A stretch of DNA of 64,000 nt. It comes from Pseudomonadota bacterium. Its GTDB lineage: Bacteria; Myxococcota_A; Polyangia; Polyangiales; Polyangiaceae. Below the pieces are notes generated by a model, which worked only from the letters and a program-made list of their open reading frames with translations, was not told the DNA's origin and searched no databases. The translations under genes were made by a program, and so were the position numbers. The stretch lies in the NCBI GenBank assembly GCA_023423895.1, contig JAFAER010000093.1:19274-83273 (forward strand), given 5' to 3'. This document shows positions 26,613 to 35,914 of this stretch, one piece after another. The first letter of the stretch is position 1, and every line of letters starts with the position of its first letter.

Positions 26613-27455
26613 TCAGGGTGCGCCGGACGACTGCGGAGCGGCGAGGGTCACAACGGGAAGGTTGCCTGCAGTGATGACGGCAGCAGCGGTGTAAGTCGTG
26701 GTGTAGCCGCCGGTCTCGGCGACCCCGTCCGCGTTCTGATCCATCGGCGCGATCGCGAGCTGATACTGACCGCCATTGAAGCGGGTCATCGTGGTCGGAG
26801 ACGGAACGTTCTTGAACTCCAGCACGCCCTGCGCGTCTGCTACTGCGGTCGACGTGATGACGCTCACCATGCTCGACGTGAAGTCGCTGTTCGCCACGAT
26901 GACCGTTCCCGCCGGCGTTACCCGCAGCGTGCCGACGGCGCCCACCGCGGGCTGCGTATTCGGAAGCGCCACGCGGAAGGAAATCGAGCCATCGAGCTTG
27001 GCAAGGAGGACAGGCCCGAGGCTCGCATTGGCGTTCTCGAGAGGATGGTTGCCCGCGGTCGCGGGGACGGTCGAGGTCGCGCGGAGTGTTGCGTAGCCCG
27101 CCTTGGTGAACGAGAGCAACACCTGCGAGCCGCCCGGGACCTGGTCGAACGCGAAGAAGCCCTTGTCGTCGGTGGTGGCGGAGCGCGGCGCCGTCTGGCT
27201 TCCGATCATCAGCTCGATCGTCGCGCCGCCCAAGGGGACGAGGTCGATGTCGAGCACCTGACCCGAGACGGTTCCGAGCGGCGAGACCGGTTCCGTGACG
27301 GTGCGCGTCACGGTGTCTCCAGCGTCCCCAGATTCCGATGGCCCTCCGTCTCCACCAGGCTGTTGGATCGTGATGTACGTGGGTGCCGGGTCATCCGAGC
27401 CGCACGCACCAAGGAACGTCGTAGCGGCGAGAAGCAGACCAATCCTTTTCATCAT
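26613..27455 (-). CDS. Lipoprotein with carboxypeptidase-regulatory-like domain
   Basis: A 280-residue lipoprotein with a signal ending in LGAC (Cys18) and a Gly/Asp/Thr-rich linker. An Ig-like carboxypeptidase-regulatory domain follows (about 60-120: VSGQVLDIDLVPLGGATIEL, FFAFDQVPGG), then a second beta-rich region of about 130 residues. Such domains are common in secreted and outer-membrane proteins and have no enzyme activity. Convergent with the small membrane protein. It starts 195 nt from the end of operon B with no gene between. Confidence 0.75.
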   Translation of the reverse strand: MMKRIGLLLAATTFLGACGSDDPAPTYITIQQPGGDGGPSESGDAGDTVTRTVTEPVSPLGTVSGQVLDIDLVPLGGATIELMIGSQTAPRSATTDDKGFFAFDQVPGGSQVLLSFTKAGYATLRATSTVPATAGNHPLENANASLGPVLLAKLDGSISFRVALPNTQPAVGAVGTLRVTPAGTVIVANSDFTSSMVSVITSTAVADAQGVLEFKNVPSPTTMTRFNGGQYQLAIAPMDQNADGVAETGGYTTTYTAAAVITAGNLPVVTLAAPQSSGAP

Positions 27456-27650
27456 GCACGTCCTTCAGCGAAAGCTCCGACTCGAAGGGAGCCGGACCGT
27501 GCACGATCGACGGCGTCGCTACAGCCCGTCAAGTGGGAACTCTCGGAGCCGCCATGGACGGGAGGAACGCGCACGCACGCATACACTCGATCCCGCGGTC
27601 TCGGAGTCACGGGTGTGCGAGAAGCCCCGTGATGGCTTCGTAACGCGGCC

Positions 27651-29465
27651 TCAGTTCACGGTGGGCGGCGACGCATCGTTGATGGGTCGGCTCCCCATCC
27701 CACCTGCGTAGCCATAACTTGCCCAAGGGCCGAGGCCCCAGACGGTGATTGAGAAAGGTCCTTCGCTTTGCGCCTCGTGCCGGCCGTAGCCGCATTCGCC
27801 CTTTTCGAACTTCTGCGGAACGGAGCCCTTCGTCAGATCGACGAAGGCGTATTCGTATTCGCGCTGCGTGCCGAGCGGGACGAAGCCGGTGAGCTCACCC
27901 GCACAATCGAGGACGACGGGATGGAAGCCGGTCGACGTTCGCCGCCGAACGACGACCACCGTCGTGTCCGGGAACGTGTAGTCGGTGAAAAAGACGTATC
28001 GGTCGAGGAACTGGTCCGAGGGAACGATGTTGACGAAGTCCGGATCGCCGATGGTGGTGCCGCCGTGGCTCGCACCGCCGCCGTACGTGCCGCTCGTCAT
28101 GTGCACGGCGGCGTAGAACGGGTGCTTCGAATCCTGGCTCTTCACCGTGACGCGCGCATCCGTGATGAAGTTCGCGACCTGCCCGGCCGCGAGCGTCCCG
28201 GGTGCGCCCAGCGGCTGCTCCGGATCGTACGTGAGCACGGTGCCGTCGATCGCTCCGACGAGGGTCCACGGGACATCCTCGCGCGCAACGGACGACAGGC
28301 TGACGGTGCGCGGCTTGAACGGAACGAGCGCGTACTCCGTTCCCCACTGCGCAAACGGGGCGATCTGCTGCTGGGTGACGTCGCAGGCGGGCGACTCGTT
28401 CGGGAAGAAGACGCAGGGCGAGCCGCCGAAGAGGCCGATCGGTTTGTTCGAGGAGATCGGGCTGCCGGACAGCGACGAGATCTGCGTGATCTGGAGGACC
28501 TCACCACGCGACAACGTCCACGTTTTGGGCACCCCTGCGGCCGCGGGCTCGACGCCGGTTCCCGCGAGGACCGCTTCGACCGGACGGATCGAGACCTCCG
28601 TACCGTCTTCGCTCGCGACGATCTGAATCGTGCGCGGATCTTCCGCGACGTAGGGATCCGACGGCCCGAACCTGCCCGCCGAAACCGCGACGTAGCTCGT
28701 GTCCCAGGACGAGACCGGAAGGAGGAGCGACGCCGACGGCATGTGGCTCTCCGCACCGCCGTACGGAAAGATGGAATACGCGGCGACCGGGGCGTCCGCC
28801 GTGATGTGGAACGCACGGGTCTTCACCGTGCCACCCACGACCGGATTCGCCTTGAACGCGGGCACGACACCGTCCGGACAGCGCCAGCCCTCCGCCGACG
28901 AGCCGGAGCTGTCGACCTGCGAGAGGAAGACGAGCGCGACGGCTCCCGGCGGGACCGGGCCGTTCAGCGGAGCATACGTCGGCGTGTTGCCCTCGAGAGA
29001 GGCCATGTACGTCGAGCCGGAGATGTCGAGTGGCTCGTCGCCGAGCTCGGCGCCGAGGGTTACCGGACGGTCCCACGTGTTGGCGATCATCGCGACGAAA
29101 CACGCGCCGGGAGCGACCTCGTCGGCGTCGGGCGGCAGCGTCCAGAACGAGCAGCCGATGGAGCCCTTGGCGAGCGCAGCGGCCTGGCAGGCGTCGACAC
29201 ACCTGTCGACGCCGCAGCCCTCGTCGGGACCGCACGTCGCGATGGTCTCCTCCGCTCCGTCGTCGCACGTCCCGAGCACCGACTTGAGATCGCGAGAGCA
29301 ACGGTAGCCACACGCCGGACCATCCATGGACGATGCGTCCGGAAACGCGGGCTCCGGGCCTTCGAAGCCACCGCGGTCGGTCGAGCACGCCGAAGCGAGC
29401 AAGGCTGCGAGCCCGGTGCCGCCGGCGGCGAAGGCGGCAATTCCCAGTCGAAGCTTGGAGTACAT
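27651..29465 (-). CDS. IgGFc-binding-like lipoprotein (operon B, gene 7)
   Basis: A 604-residue lipoprotein. The signal ends in LLASAC, followed by a Cys-rich segment and the IgGFc-binding-type domain (GCSFWTLPPD, ANTWDRPVTLG, FPYGGAESHMPSASLLLP). It is homologous along its length to the operon A product at 17865-19622 and ends with the same SYGYAGGMG motif. It starts 12 nt after the RCC1 gene, with GAGAGG as ribosome binding site; this is the only gap in operon B between the seven shared genes. A putative surface adhesin. Confidence 0.83.
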   Translation of the reverse strand: MYSKLRLGIAAFAAGGTGLAALLASACSTDRGGFEGPEPAFPDASSMDGPACGYRCSRDLKSVLGTCDDGAEETIATCGPDEGCGVDRCVDACQAAALAKGSIGCSFWTLPPDADEVAPGACFVAMIANTWDRPVTLGAELGDEPLDISGSTYMASLEGNTPTYAPLNGPVPPGAVALVFLSQVDSSGSSAEGWRCPDGVVPAFKANPVVGGTVKTRAFHITADAPVAAYSIFPYGGAESHMPSASLLLPVSSWDTSYVAVSAGRFGPSDPYVAEDPRTIQIVASEDGTEVSIRPVEAVLAGTGVEPAAAGVPKTWTLSRGEVLQITQISSLSGSPISSNKPIGLFGGSPCVFFPNESPACDVTQQQIAPFAQWGTEYALVPFKPRTVSLSSVAREDVPWTLVGAIDGTVLTYDPEQPLGAPGTLAAGQVANFITDARVTVKSQDSKHPFYAAVHMTSGTYGGGASHGGTTIGDPDFVNIVPSDQFLDRYVFFTDYTFPDTTVVVVRRRTSTGFHPVVLDCAGELTGFVPLGTQREYEYAFVDLTKGSVPQKFEKGECGYGRHEAQSEGPFSITVWGLGPWASYGYAGGMGSRPINDASPPTVN

Positions 29466-29477
29466 CTGCGGGCCTCT

Positions 29478-30896
29478 CTAGAACGTGATCTTGACCGGCG
29501 TCGCATACGCACCGTTGTCGGGCGCGCGACCGAGCTCGCCGTTTGCGTTGCTCCCCCAGCATTCGACCGTCCCTCCCTGCACGAGCGCACACACGCTGGC
29601 GCGGCTCGCGACGACGTGAACCGCGTGCGACTTGAAGGCGCTCGCGCGGACGAAGACGCCGCTGAATCCCTTGGCGCTCCCCGTGGCGAGGGCGCCGTTC
29701 GTGTTCTCACCGCAGCACTGCACCGCGCCGTCGGACATGCGCACGCAGGTCGTCTCGTCACCGACGGTGATCTGCTGCGGCCAGGCGGGGCCGACGGTAG
29801 GGGCGAGCTTCGGCACCGGCTCCGAATCGGGCAGGCCGGTGCAGAGCGCACCGTGGAAGCTCTTGCCCCAGCAGAACACCTCTCCGTTCGCGATCGCGCA
29901 GGCATGACCGTAAGACTCGACGGCGAAGCCCGGTCCACCGGGACGCTGGTTCGGATCCGACGGCTGGCGCTCGAGGAGCGCGGACACGGCGACGCTCGTG
30001 ACGTTCGAGAGCTCCTCGACGCGCTTCGGCGTGAGGCTCGGGCTCACCGAAGAGATGCGACCGGAGACGATCCCGTCGGTCCCGGCGATCGCCCCCCAGC
30101 TGAAGACCTCACCGGTCTTCGTGAGAGCAAGCGTCGTCTTGGAGCTCACGAAGGTCTTCGTGTACGCCGAGGCGTCGACCTCGGCGTTGCCCGGACCGAC
30201 GACGGCGGGAAAGCCCCGGTCCCAGACGTCCGAGCGCGCCAGCTTCAGCTCCTGCGTCCCGCCCCAGCATGCGAGCTCGCCGGTCGTGAGCGCGGCACAC
30301 GCGCTGTCGATGCCGACCTCGACACGTGTGGCGATCGCTCCGTCGAGCGCGACGGGTGACGGGACCGGGTGGCGATCGAAGTCTTCGAACGGAGGCTCGG
30401 CGTGGAGACCGAGCTCGCCGAGGAGATTGCTTCCCCAACACGAGACGGCGCCATTCGCGAGGAGCGCACAGGTCGCGCGACCGGCAGCGCTGATCTGTAC
30501 GGCATCCGAGAGATCGACGACGGGCGGTATGGATCCCGGCTCGATGGGCTCCTCGGCGTCGCCCCGACCGAGCTGTCCCCAGAAGTCGTCGCCCCAGCAG
30601 CGCGCGGTGCCGTCACTCATGCGCGCGCAGAAGTGATTCTCGCCTGCGACGAGCTCGACGGCGCATGGCTCGGCGGTGCACGTCACCGTCTCGGCGGACG
30701 GGTCGAACGGCGGACGTGCATCGACGGCCGGGCCCGCATCGGGCGTGGGGCTCGAGTCGCCCTCGGAGTCCGAGACGACGGGGTCCGTCGCCCCGAGCTC
30801 GACGTCATCGACGCTGCATGCAGCGATGAGGACGGCCGCCGCTATCGGGCCGCCGCCGAACTGGATCTTTCGAATACGAGCTCTCATCGTGCTCAC
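29478..30896 (-). CDS. RCC1-repeat lipoprotein (operon B, gene 6)
   Basis: About 472 residues with RCC1-type blades (RCWGDDFWGQLGRG, SCWGSNLLGELG). A lipoprotein signal ends in LIAAC. The GTG at 30896 is preferred because it gives a GTGA overlap with the preceding gene, like the other junctions of this operon; an ATG at 30887 is the alternative. A CAVELVAG entry strand matches CAVEIAAG of the operon A paralogue. One blade reads CCGEN instead of CWG.N. Probably a surface-exposed seven-bladed propeller. Confidence 0.82.
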   Translation of the reverse strand: MSTMRARIRKIQFGGGPIAAAVLIAACSVDDVELGATDPVVSDSEGDSSPTPDAGPAVDARPPFDPSAETVTCTAEPCAVELVAGENHFCARMSDGTARCWGDDFWGQLGRGDAEEPIEPGSIPPVVDLSDAVQISAAGRATCALLANGAVSCWGSNLLGELGLHAEPPFEDFDRHPVPSPVALDGAIATRVEVGIDSACAALTTGELACWGGTQELKLARSDVWDRGFPAVVGPGNAEVDASAYTKTFVSSKTTLALTKTGEVFSWGAIAGTDGIVSGRISSVSPSLTPKRVEELSNVTSVAVSALLERQPSDPNQRPGGPGFAVESYGHACAIANGEVFCWGKSFHGALCTGLPDSEPVPKLAPTVGPAWPQQITVGDETTCVRMSDGAVQCCGENTNGALATGSAKGFSGVFVRASAFKSHAVHVVASRASVCALVQGGTVECWGSNANGELGRAPDNGAYATPVKITF

Positions 30897-32071
30897 TTCT
30901 TCCTCGTGGGATCGAGGTGAAGAGCAATGCCATCGCCGACGACCCACAAATCGTTCGGGGCTTTCACCCAGAAAGCGAAGAAGTCGGAGATGACGGGGTA
31001 CTTCGTGACGCTGAGCGTGGAGGCGGTCCACGCGCTGCCGTTCCAGCGGCGCATTCGACCGTATTCGCCCGCGACCCAGAGATCGTCTGCAGTGCCTGCG
31101 ACGGCGTACGACCAGAGACCGTTGAACTCGCCGAGCTCGGCGCGGTCGAGCGTGAACGTCTGCCCGCCGTCCGTGGTGGTGGCGTGAACGAGCGTCTCGT
31201 CACCAGCAAGCGTTCGCGCGAGGAGCACCATGCGCGTGTCGGAGATCACCGAGACGCTCATGAGCTCGCCTGGGTCATACGGCTCCGCCGGCATCTCGGG
31301 GTCCGACGGCGCGAGGACCGGGTCGAACTCGGACGCTCCCTGCGGTCGTCGATAGAGACGACCGGGCGTCCAAGGACCGCCGACCGTGCCCCCGAGCCAC
31401 ACGCCGGAAGCAGCGGTCCCCCACACGTGCGTGAAGAGCACCTCCGACGGGTCCTCGGTGACCGCGACCTCGGACCAGGCCGCCGTCCCGCCGACGCCTG
31501 GCGCGTAGTGGAGGACACGCGAGCGCGGCTCGTCTTGGTAAGAGATGGCCACCGCCCAGACGTCGGACGCCGAGGCTCCCCAGATCGACGTGACGTCACC
31601 CCTCGGCCTTTGCGTGGGCGCGAACGTCAACGTGTCAGGGCTCGAGCCGGTGCCGTGGAAGAGAACGCTCGCGCCACCGACCCAGACGTCCGTCGGCCCA
31701 CTGCCCCAGATTGCGCTGAGAGGACCGAGACCGGACGCATGAATGGTCCATTCGCTCCCTTCCCAGCGGAGGATCGCGCCTTGTCCGCTGACCGCCCAGA
31801 CGACGCCTTGGCCATCCCCCCAGACAGCACGCAGCGTCTGCCCCTCGGGCACCGCCGTATGGCAGAACCCGTCGTCCGAGCACTCGCGGACCGGGGCGGC
31901 GTCGACGCCGGCGTCCTCGTTCGAGACGGACGCCGACGTTCCATCCGGTGACGTCGAATCGCCCGCGTCTTCGTTCGCTGGCCGCGCGTCGTCGCTGCCC
32001 GCGCAGGCGAATGCGAGAGGAACGAGCGCGGTCACGATCCACACCGTGCTCAGTCGAAAGATGGAGCTCAC
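30893..32071 (-). CDS. WAVG-repeat beta-propeller lipoprotein (operon B, gene 5)
   Basis: A 392-residue lipoprotein. The signal ends in LAFAC, followed by an Asp/Ser-rich linker and a CSDDGFC motif that also marks the operon A counterpart (CSDGFC at 15353-16534). Blades such as VVWAVSGQGAILRWEG and DLWVAGEYGRMRRWNG define the propeller, and it closes with VVGDGIALH. It overlaps its upstream neighbour by ATGA. No enzymatic motif is seen. Confidence 0.8.
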   Translation of the reverse strand: MSSIFRLSTVWIVTALVPLAFACAGSDDARPANEDAGDSTSPDGTSASVSNEDAGVDAAPVRECSDDGFCHTAVPEGQTLRAVWGDGQGVVWAVSGQGAILRWEGSEWTIHASGLGPLSAIWGSGPTDVWVGGASVLFHGTGSSPDTLTFAPTQRPRGDVTSIWGASASDVWAVAISYQDEPRSRVLHYAPGVGGTAAWSEVAVTEDPSEVLFTHVWGTAASGVWLGGTVGGPWTPGRLYRRPQGASEFDPVLAPSDPEMPAEPYDPGELMSVSVISDTRMVLLARTLAGDETLVHATTTDGGQTFTLDRAELGEFNGLWSYAVAGTADDLWVAGEYGRMRRWNGSAWTASTLSVTKYPVISDFFAFWVKAPNDLWVVGDGIALHLDPTRKK

Positions 32072-33300
32072 CGGGAACCTCCTGCGTCACCGAGCTCACC
32101 GCCCGTGTAGTGGAGCGCGACGCCGTCTCCGACGATCCAGACGTCATCGCGCGCGCTTCCCCACACGCCGTAGAGCGCAGGCTTCTTACCTGCCGGGAAC
32201 GCGGCGGGGGTCGGCGTCCAGCCACGACCGTCGTAATGGAGGATCGTACCGGCGTCTCCGACTGCCCAGACGTCGTCTGCAGCAGAGCCCCATACCGCGC
32301 GAAGATCTTCACGAGTCGGCGAAGGAATGCTCTCCCAGTCGGTGGCGTTTGCGCTCGTCACGTGGCGGATGGTGCCCAGATCGCCGACGGCCCAGATGTC
32401 GTTCGCCGAGCTCCCCCAAAGCGCACGCAACGTCGCGACCGAATGGGTGTCGATCTCGGCCCAGGCGAGCTCACTGGTCTCGGGGTCCAGCCTGCCGTGG
32501 AGCGCGAAGCTTCGTTGCCACGACACCTCCATCGAGTTGTCGGCGACGAGCCAGATATCCGATGCCGCCGGGCCCCACATCGCGAGCACGGTCGCCGCCC
32601 CGGGCACACCTTGCCAGCCGAAGTCGCCGTCGGACTCTTTGCTCTTCGTGAACGCGTTGACCGTGACGATTCCGTCTTCGTCGAACATCATGGCGGGGCT
32701 GCCGGCCACCCGGACCTCGTCGGCCGAGCTCCCCCAGATGGCGAAGAGAGGAACGTCGAGCCCCTCTTCGATCGGGAGCCGCACGTTCTCCCAGGCCGTG
32801 GATGCGCCCGCGTAGCCGCTGGTGTGGAACACGGCATCGGTTGCGCTCGCGATCCACACGTCGTTCGAGCCGCTGCCCCAGATCGCTCGGAACGTGTTCT
32901 TCACCGGGAGCTGCGGCGGGTAGAAGCTGTTCGGGGGCGGAACCAGCGCCCATGTCGCGCCGTCCCAGTGGACGATCGTGCCGTTCGAGCCCACGGCCCA
33001 GACATCGTCCTTGCTCGAGCCCCAGACCGCCGTGAGCGCGGCAAACGCGGATATGCCGGTGGGCACCGGACACCACGGCACCTCCGCACACGAGAGCGGC
33101 ACGGCGCACGTCTCGTCCGACGCGTCGCAGCCGGCGTCGGGAGCGGCATCGCTCTCGGATCCGACGCTCACGTTGACGGAGGCGTCCTCGGCGGGATGCG
33201 CTTCGCCGGAGGACTCGGCGCAGCTCGCGAACGCTACGACCGGAACGACGAGCGAAGCGAAAAGTGAAACGCGCAAAAGCGCTCGATCTCGAGAGATCAT
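32068..33300 (-). CDS. WAVG-repeat beta-propeller lipoprotein (operon B, gene 4)
   Basis: A 410-residue lipoprotein with a signal ending in FASC and an acidic linker. At least six blades carry the (S/A).DDVW(A/I)VG consensus, such as KDDVWAVGSNGTIVHWDG and NDIWAVGDLGTIRH. The repeat regularity is higher than in the operon A counterpart. It starts in a TGATG overlap with the Cys-rich gene: the stop and start share one base at 33300. Predicted to be displayed at the surface by its lipid anchor. Confidence 0.82.
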   Translation of the reverse strand: MISRDRALLRVSLFASLVVPVVAFASCAESSGEAHPAEDASVNVSVGSESDAAPDAGCDASDETCAVPLSCAEVPWCPVPTGISAFAALTAVWGSSKDDVWAVGSNGTIVHWDGATWALVPPPNSFYPPQLPVKNTFRAIWGSGSNDVWIASATDAVFHTSGYAGASTAWENVRLPIEEGLDVPLFAIWGSSADEVRVAGSPAMMFDEDGIVTVNAFTKSKESDGDFGWQGVPGAATVLAMWGPAASDIWLVADNSMEVSWQRSFALHGRLDPETSELAWAEIDTHSVATLRALWGSSANDIWAVGDLGTIRHVTSANATDWESIPSPTREDLRAVWGSAADDVWAVGDAGTILHYDGRGWTPTPAAFPAGKKPALYGVWGSARDDVWIVGDGVALHYTGGELGDAGGSR

Positions 33301-34517
33301 CAGTTGACCCCTCCGGCATCACATTCGGTCATGAGGCATTTGCCGTGGATGCACGGCTGACCGGCAGCAACGTCACACGAATTTCCACATGCCCCGCAGT
33401 TGCCGGGATGAGCCAGCAAGTTCGTCTCGCAGCCGTCGGAAGGGTCACCGTTGCAGTCGCCGAAGCCCGGAAGGCACTCGAGCTCGCAGATGCCCTTGCG
33501 GCATGCGCGGAGCTGGTTCGGACCGGCATCGGGACACACGTTCGTGCACGAACCGCACGCCGTGGGGTCGTTGAGGATGTCTCGACACCCGAGCAGCGGG
33601 CAGAACGTCGTCGAATCGCCCGCACACTCGACGGCGCAATACGAGCCGTTCTGGCCGGGAATGCACATCTCGCCTGCTTCGGTGTTGCACTTGATCCCGC
33701 AACCACCGCAGTTGTCCGGATCGAAGACGATGTCCTCCACCTCGCAGCCGTCGGTACTGCAGGACGGATCGGCGAGGTCCTGATTGCAGTCGCCTCGGGA
33801 GCCCTGGCACTTGGGAGCGCCACAAACACCGCCCCCACATCCGTAATACGCGGAATCGGGCAAGCTGCAGGGCCCTTCGTCCGGAAAGCACATGTTCCCG
33901 CAGCCCCCACAATTGAAATCATCGGTCATGGGATCGGTGCACATGCCGTCACACACGATCTGCCCGGCCGGACACCCGCACTTTCCCTCGATGCAGGGAG
34001 TCCCGCCCGCGCAGACATTCCCGCAGGCGCCGCAGTTCTTTTCGTCCGAGCTGACGTCGGTCTCGCAGCCGTCGTCGATCTTGTCGTTGCAGTTACGCCA
34101 TTCCCCCTCGTTGCCGGGAGTCTGCGGGCTCCAGCATTCGAGCTCGCAGCCGCCTTCGATGCAGCGCGATGTCATGTGAAGCGGCGCGTAGTGGAGGCAC
34201 TTGTTCCCGCATGCGCCGCAATGTTCGGGATCGCGCTTCAGGTCCGTGCCGCATTTGTATGCGGGGCCACCATTGCTCTCGCACGTGGCGAGACCTTCGG
34301 GGCACGAGGTCCCGATGCAAAGCGACTGAACGGAGTCCGGCTCCGTGGCCGTCAGACTTCCGGAGTCTTCATCTGGAATGAAGCCAAGTCCCGCATCACG
34401 CGTGAGGGAATCACCGAGGGGGTGTTCATCACGCGAGCAGCTCGCGATCCCGAGCAGCAGCGTGGTGGAGAGCGTAATCAGACCCAGAACCGCCCCCTGC
34501 GGTTTTCGTAATCTCAC
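33300..34517 (-). CDS. Cys-rich lipoprotein with repeated NCGAC modules (operon B, gene 3)
   Basis: A 405-residue lipoprotein starting at GTG, in a GTGA overlap with the preceding gene. The signal ends in GIASC; the following LGDSLT matches LGESLT of the operon A protein. Repeated Cys modules (HCGACGNKC, NCGACGNVC, NCGGCGIKC) with DGCETD turns fill the mature protein. The pattern is Stig1-like and disulfide-rich. Together with 12973-14148 it is a clear paralogous pair. Confidence 0.85.
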   Translation of the reverse strand: MRLRKPQGAVLGLITLSTTLLLGIASCSRDEHPLGDSLTRDAGLGFIPDEDSGSLTATEPDSVQSLCIGTSCPEGLATCESNGGPAYKCGTDLKRDPEHCGACGNKCLHYAPLHMTSRCIEGGCELECWSPQTPGNEGEWRNCNDKIDDGCETDVSSDEKNCGACGNVCAGGTPCIEGKCGCPAGQIVCDGMCTDPMTDDFNCGGCGNMCFPDEGPCSLPDSAYYGCGGGVCGAPKCQGSRGDCNQDLADPSCSTDGCEVEDIVFDPDNCGGCGIKCNTEAGEMCIPGQNGSYCAVECAGDSTTFCPLLGCRDILNDPTACGSCTNVCPDAGPNQLRACRKGICELECLPGFGDCNGDPSDGCETNLLAHPGNCGACGNSCDVAAGQPCIHGKCLMTECDAGGVN

Positions 34518-35275
34518 TGCGACGAGCCCTTTTCGGAGAGAGTGCGAACGATGGCCTCGACGCGCCTTCGGTAGAGCTCCGAAGGATGCGCGGCGAGAAA
34601 GGCCTCCCCCACCCGCTTCGCGTCGACGCGACGCCCGGCCTTGGCCAGTGAAGAAACACGCAATACGGTCGCTTCCTCTTTGAACGCCGGAGCGGAGAAG
34701 CGCCGTTCGTATTCGTCGAGCACCGCCAGAGCTCCGCGCGGATCGTCGCGACGGAGCCGGGTCCGGGCCGCATCGATCAGCTTCATCTGCTCGGTGATCG
34801 AGACGTCGTCGTCGACGGAGGGCTTCTCGACCGGCCGCGCCACGCTCGCAACAGACGCAGACGACGACGCCGCGCGCGGAGCGGACGGCAGCGCGTCCAG
34901 CGATACGACCGGAACGGGTTCGACGGACGGCAACGCCGGGCGGGTCTCCGAGGGAGCCGCTTCGATATCAGGAGTCGCACCGCTCGCCTCGCCGACCGCG
35001 GCGCTGGTCGAGGCGGGCTTCGACGATTCGTGGTGAAACACGCCGATCCCCGCCGCCGCGAGCGCGAGGAGGCCAAGACCTTTCGCCAGCGTCAGCTTCC
35101 ACGTCGATCGGGTCGACGTCGCCACGCCGCTCAGCGCCGTGCCCGCGCCGTACTTCAGGAGCGCCTGGAACTTCTCTTCCGGCATCTCGTCGTCGGCGGC
35201 CGATGCAAGGAGCTGCCGCTCGATGTCCGAGCCGCTCGTCTTCAGGAGCTGCTCGCTGCGTTCCTCGGAGCTCAT
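34514..35275 (-). CDS. Single-pass membrane protein with TPR-like C-terminus, candidate anti-sigma (operon B, gene 2)
   Basis: A 253-residue protein matching the operon A copy over its length. Shared blocks are LLASAADDEMPEEK before the membrane helix, GLGLLAL within it (about 75-92), and the C-terminal EQMKLIDAAR and DDPRGALAVLDEYERRF. The central linker diverges, as expected of a spacer. It overlaps the sigma gene by ATGA. The strong conservation of the short cytoplasmic segment next to the helix suggests a binding role, possibly to the sigma factor. Confidence 0.75.
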   Translation of the reverse strand: MSSEERSEQLLKTSGSDIERQLLASAADDEMPEEKFQALLKYGAGTALSGVATSTRSTWKLTLAKGLGLLALAAAGIGVFHHESSKPASTSAAVGEASGATPDIEAAPSETRPALPSVEPVPVVSLDALPSAPRAASSSASVASVARPVEKPSVDDDVSITEQMKLIDAARTRLRRDDPRGALAVLDEYERRFSAPAFKEEATVLRVSSLAKAGRRVDAKRVGEAFLAAHPSELYRRRVEAIVRTLSEKGSSQ

Positions 35276-35907
35276 GACTGCTTCACCTTGTCGGCGGCGA
35301 GCCGACGGAACTCTTCGCGGGCACGTCGCAACCTCGACGTGGCCGTTCCGCTGGGAATGGAGAGGAGCTCCGCGATCTGTGGGAGCGTGAGCTCCTCGAG
35401 CTCGTGGAGGACGAAGACGATGCGAAGCGGCTCCGGCATCGCGTCGAGGACTTCATCGAGCATTCGGCGCGCGTCGCGGCGATCGAGGAGAGCATCCGCG
35501 GACGGCGACGGGTCGGACAACGTCTGGACATCGTCGTCTTCGAGCGGACGCTCGGGCTTGCGCGTCCGTTTGCGCCGGGCGTGCGCCGCGACGTTCACGG
35601 CCGTCCGGAACAGAAAGACCTTCTCGGCGCCCGGCTGGATGTCGTCGAGCCGCGTGGCGATGACGAGCAGAACCTGCTGGACGGCATCGTCGAGCGAGGT
35701 CTGGGACACGCCCAGCCGGCGGAGGCTTCGCCAGAGAAAACGTCCGTGCGCCTCGATCAGCGCCTGGAGTCTGGTCGCGCGCGCACGCGCTTCCGCTCCT
35801 GCAGCCGCGTGGTTCGCCGACGCGACGGGCAGCGGCGCGAGCGCGGGAGTCAGTGAAGATTCACTGGGCACCCCTTGAGAATTCCCAGGCGTCCGGCGAT
35901 CGATCAC
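35272..35907 (-). CDS. ECF RNA polymerase sigma factor (operon B, gene 1)
   Basis: A 211-residue ECF sigma factor, close paralogue of sigma-A: regions 2 (FLWRSLRRLGV, AVNVAAHARR) and 4 (LPQIAELLSIPSGTATSRLRRA) align without gaps of note. The Pro/Ala stretch after residue 20 is the most divergent part. GTG start, as in sigma-A; DNA around the start is also conserved (GTGATCGATCGCCGG). It begins 7 nt after the stop of the gene at 35915-37018, so here the sigma gene is probably the second gene of a longer transcript. Confidence 0.92.
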   Translation of the reverse strand: MIDRRTPGNSQGVPSESSLTPALAPLPVASANHAAAGAEARARATRLQALIEAHGRFLWRSLRRLGVSQTSLDDAVQQVLLVIATRLDDIQPGAEKVFLFRTAVNVAAHARRKRTRKPERPLEDDDVQTLSDPSPSADALLDRRDARRMLDEVLDAMPEPLRIVFVLHELEELTLPQIAELLSIPSGTATSRLRRAREEFRRLAADKVKQS

Positions 35908-35914
35908 GATCGGA

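Noticed and set aside
27768..30359. 863-codon frame on the + strand antisense to operon B
   Set aside because: It is Arg/Asp-rich and mirrors the real genes on the other strand, where signal peptides, RCC1 and IgGFc motifs are clear. A typical high-GC shadow.
11571..35907. Operon pair as ends of a composite transposon
   Set aside because: No transposase or terminal inverted repeats were seen, and the copies are diverged at the protein level over kilobases.
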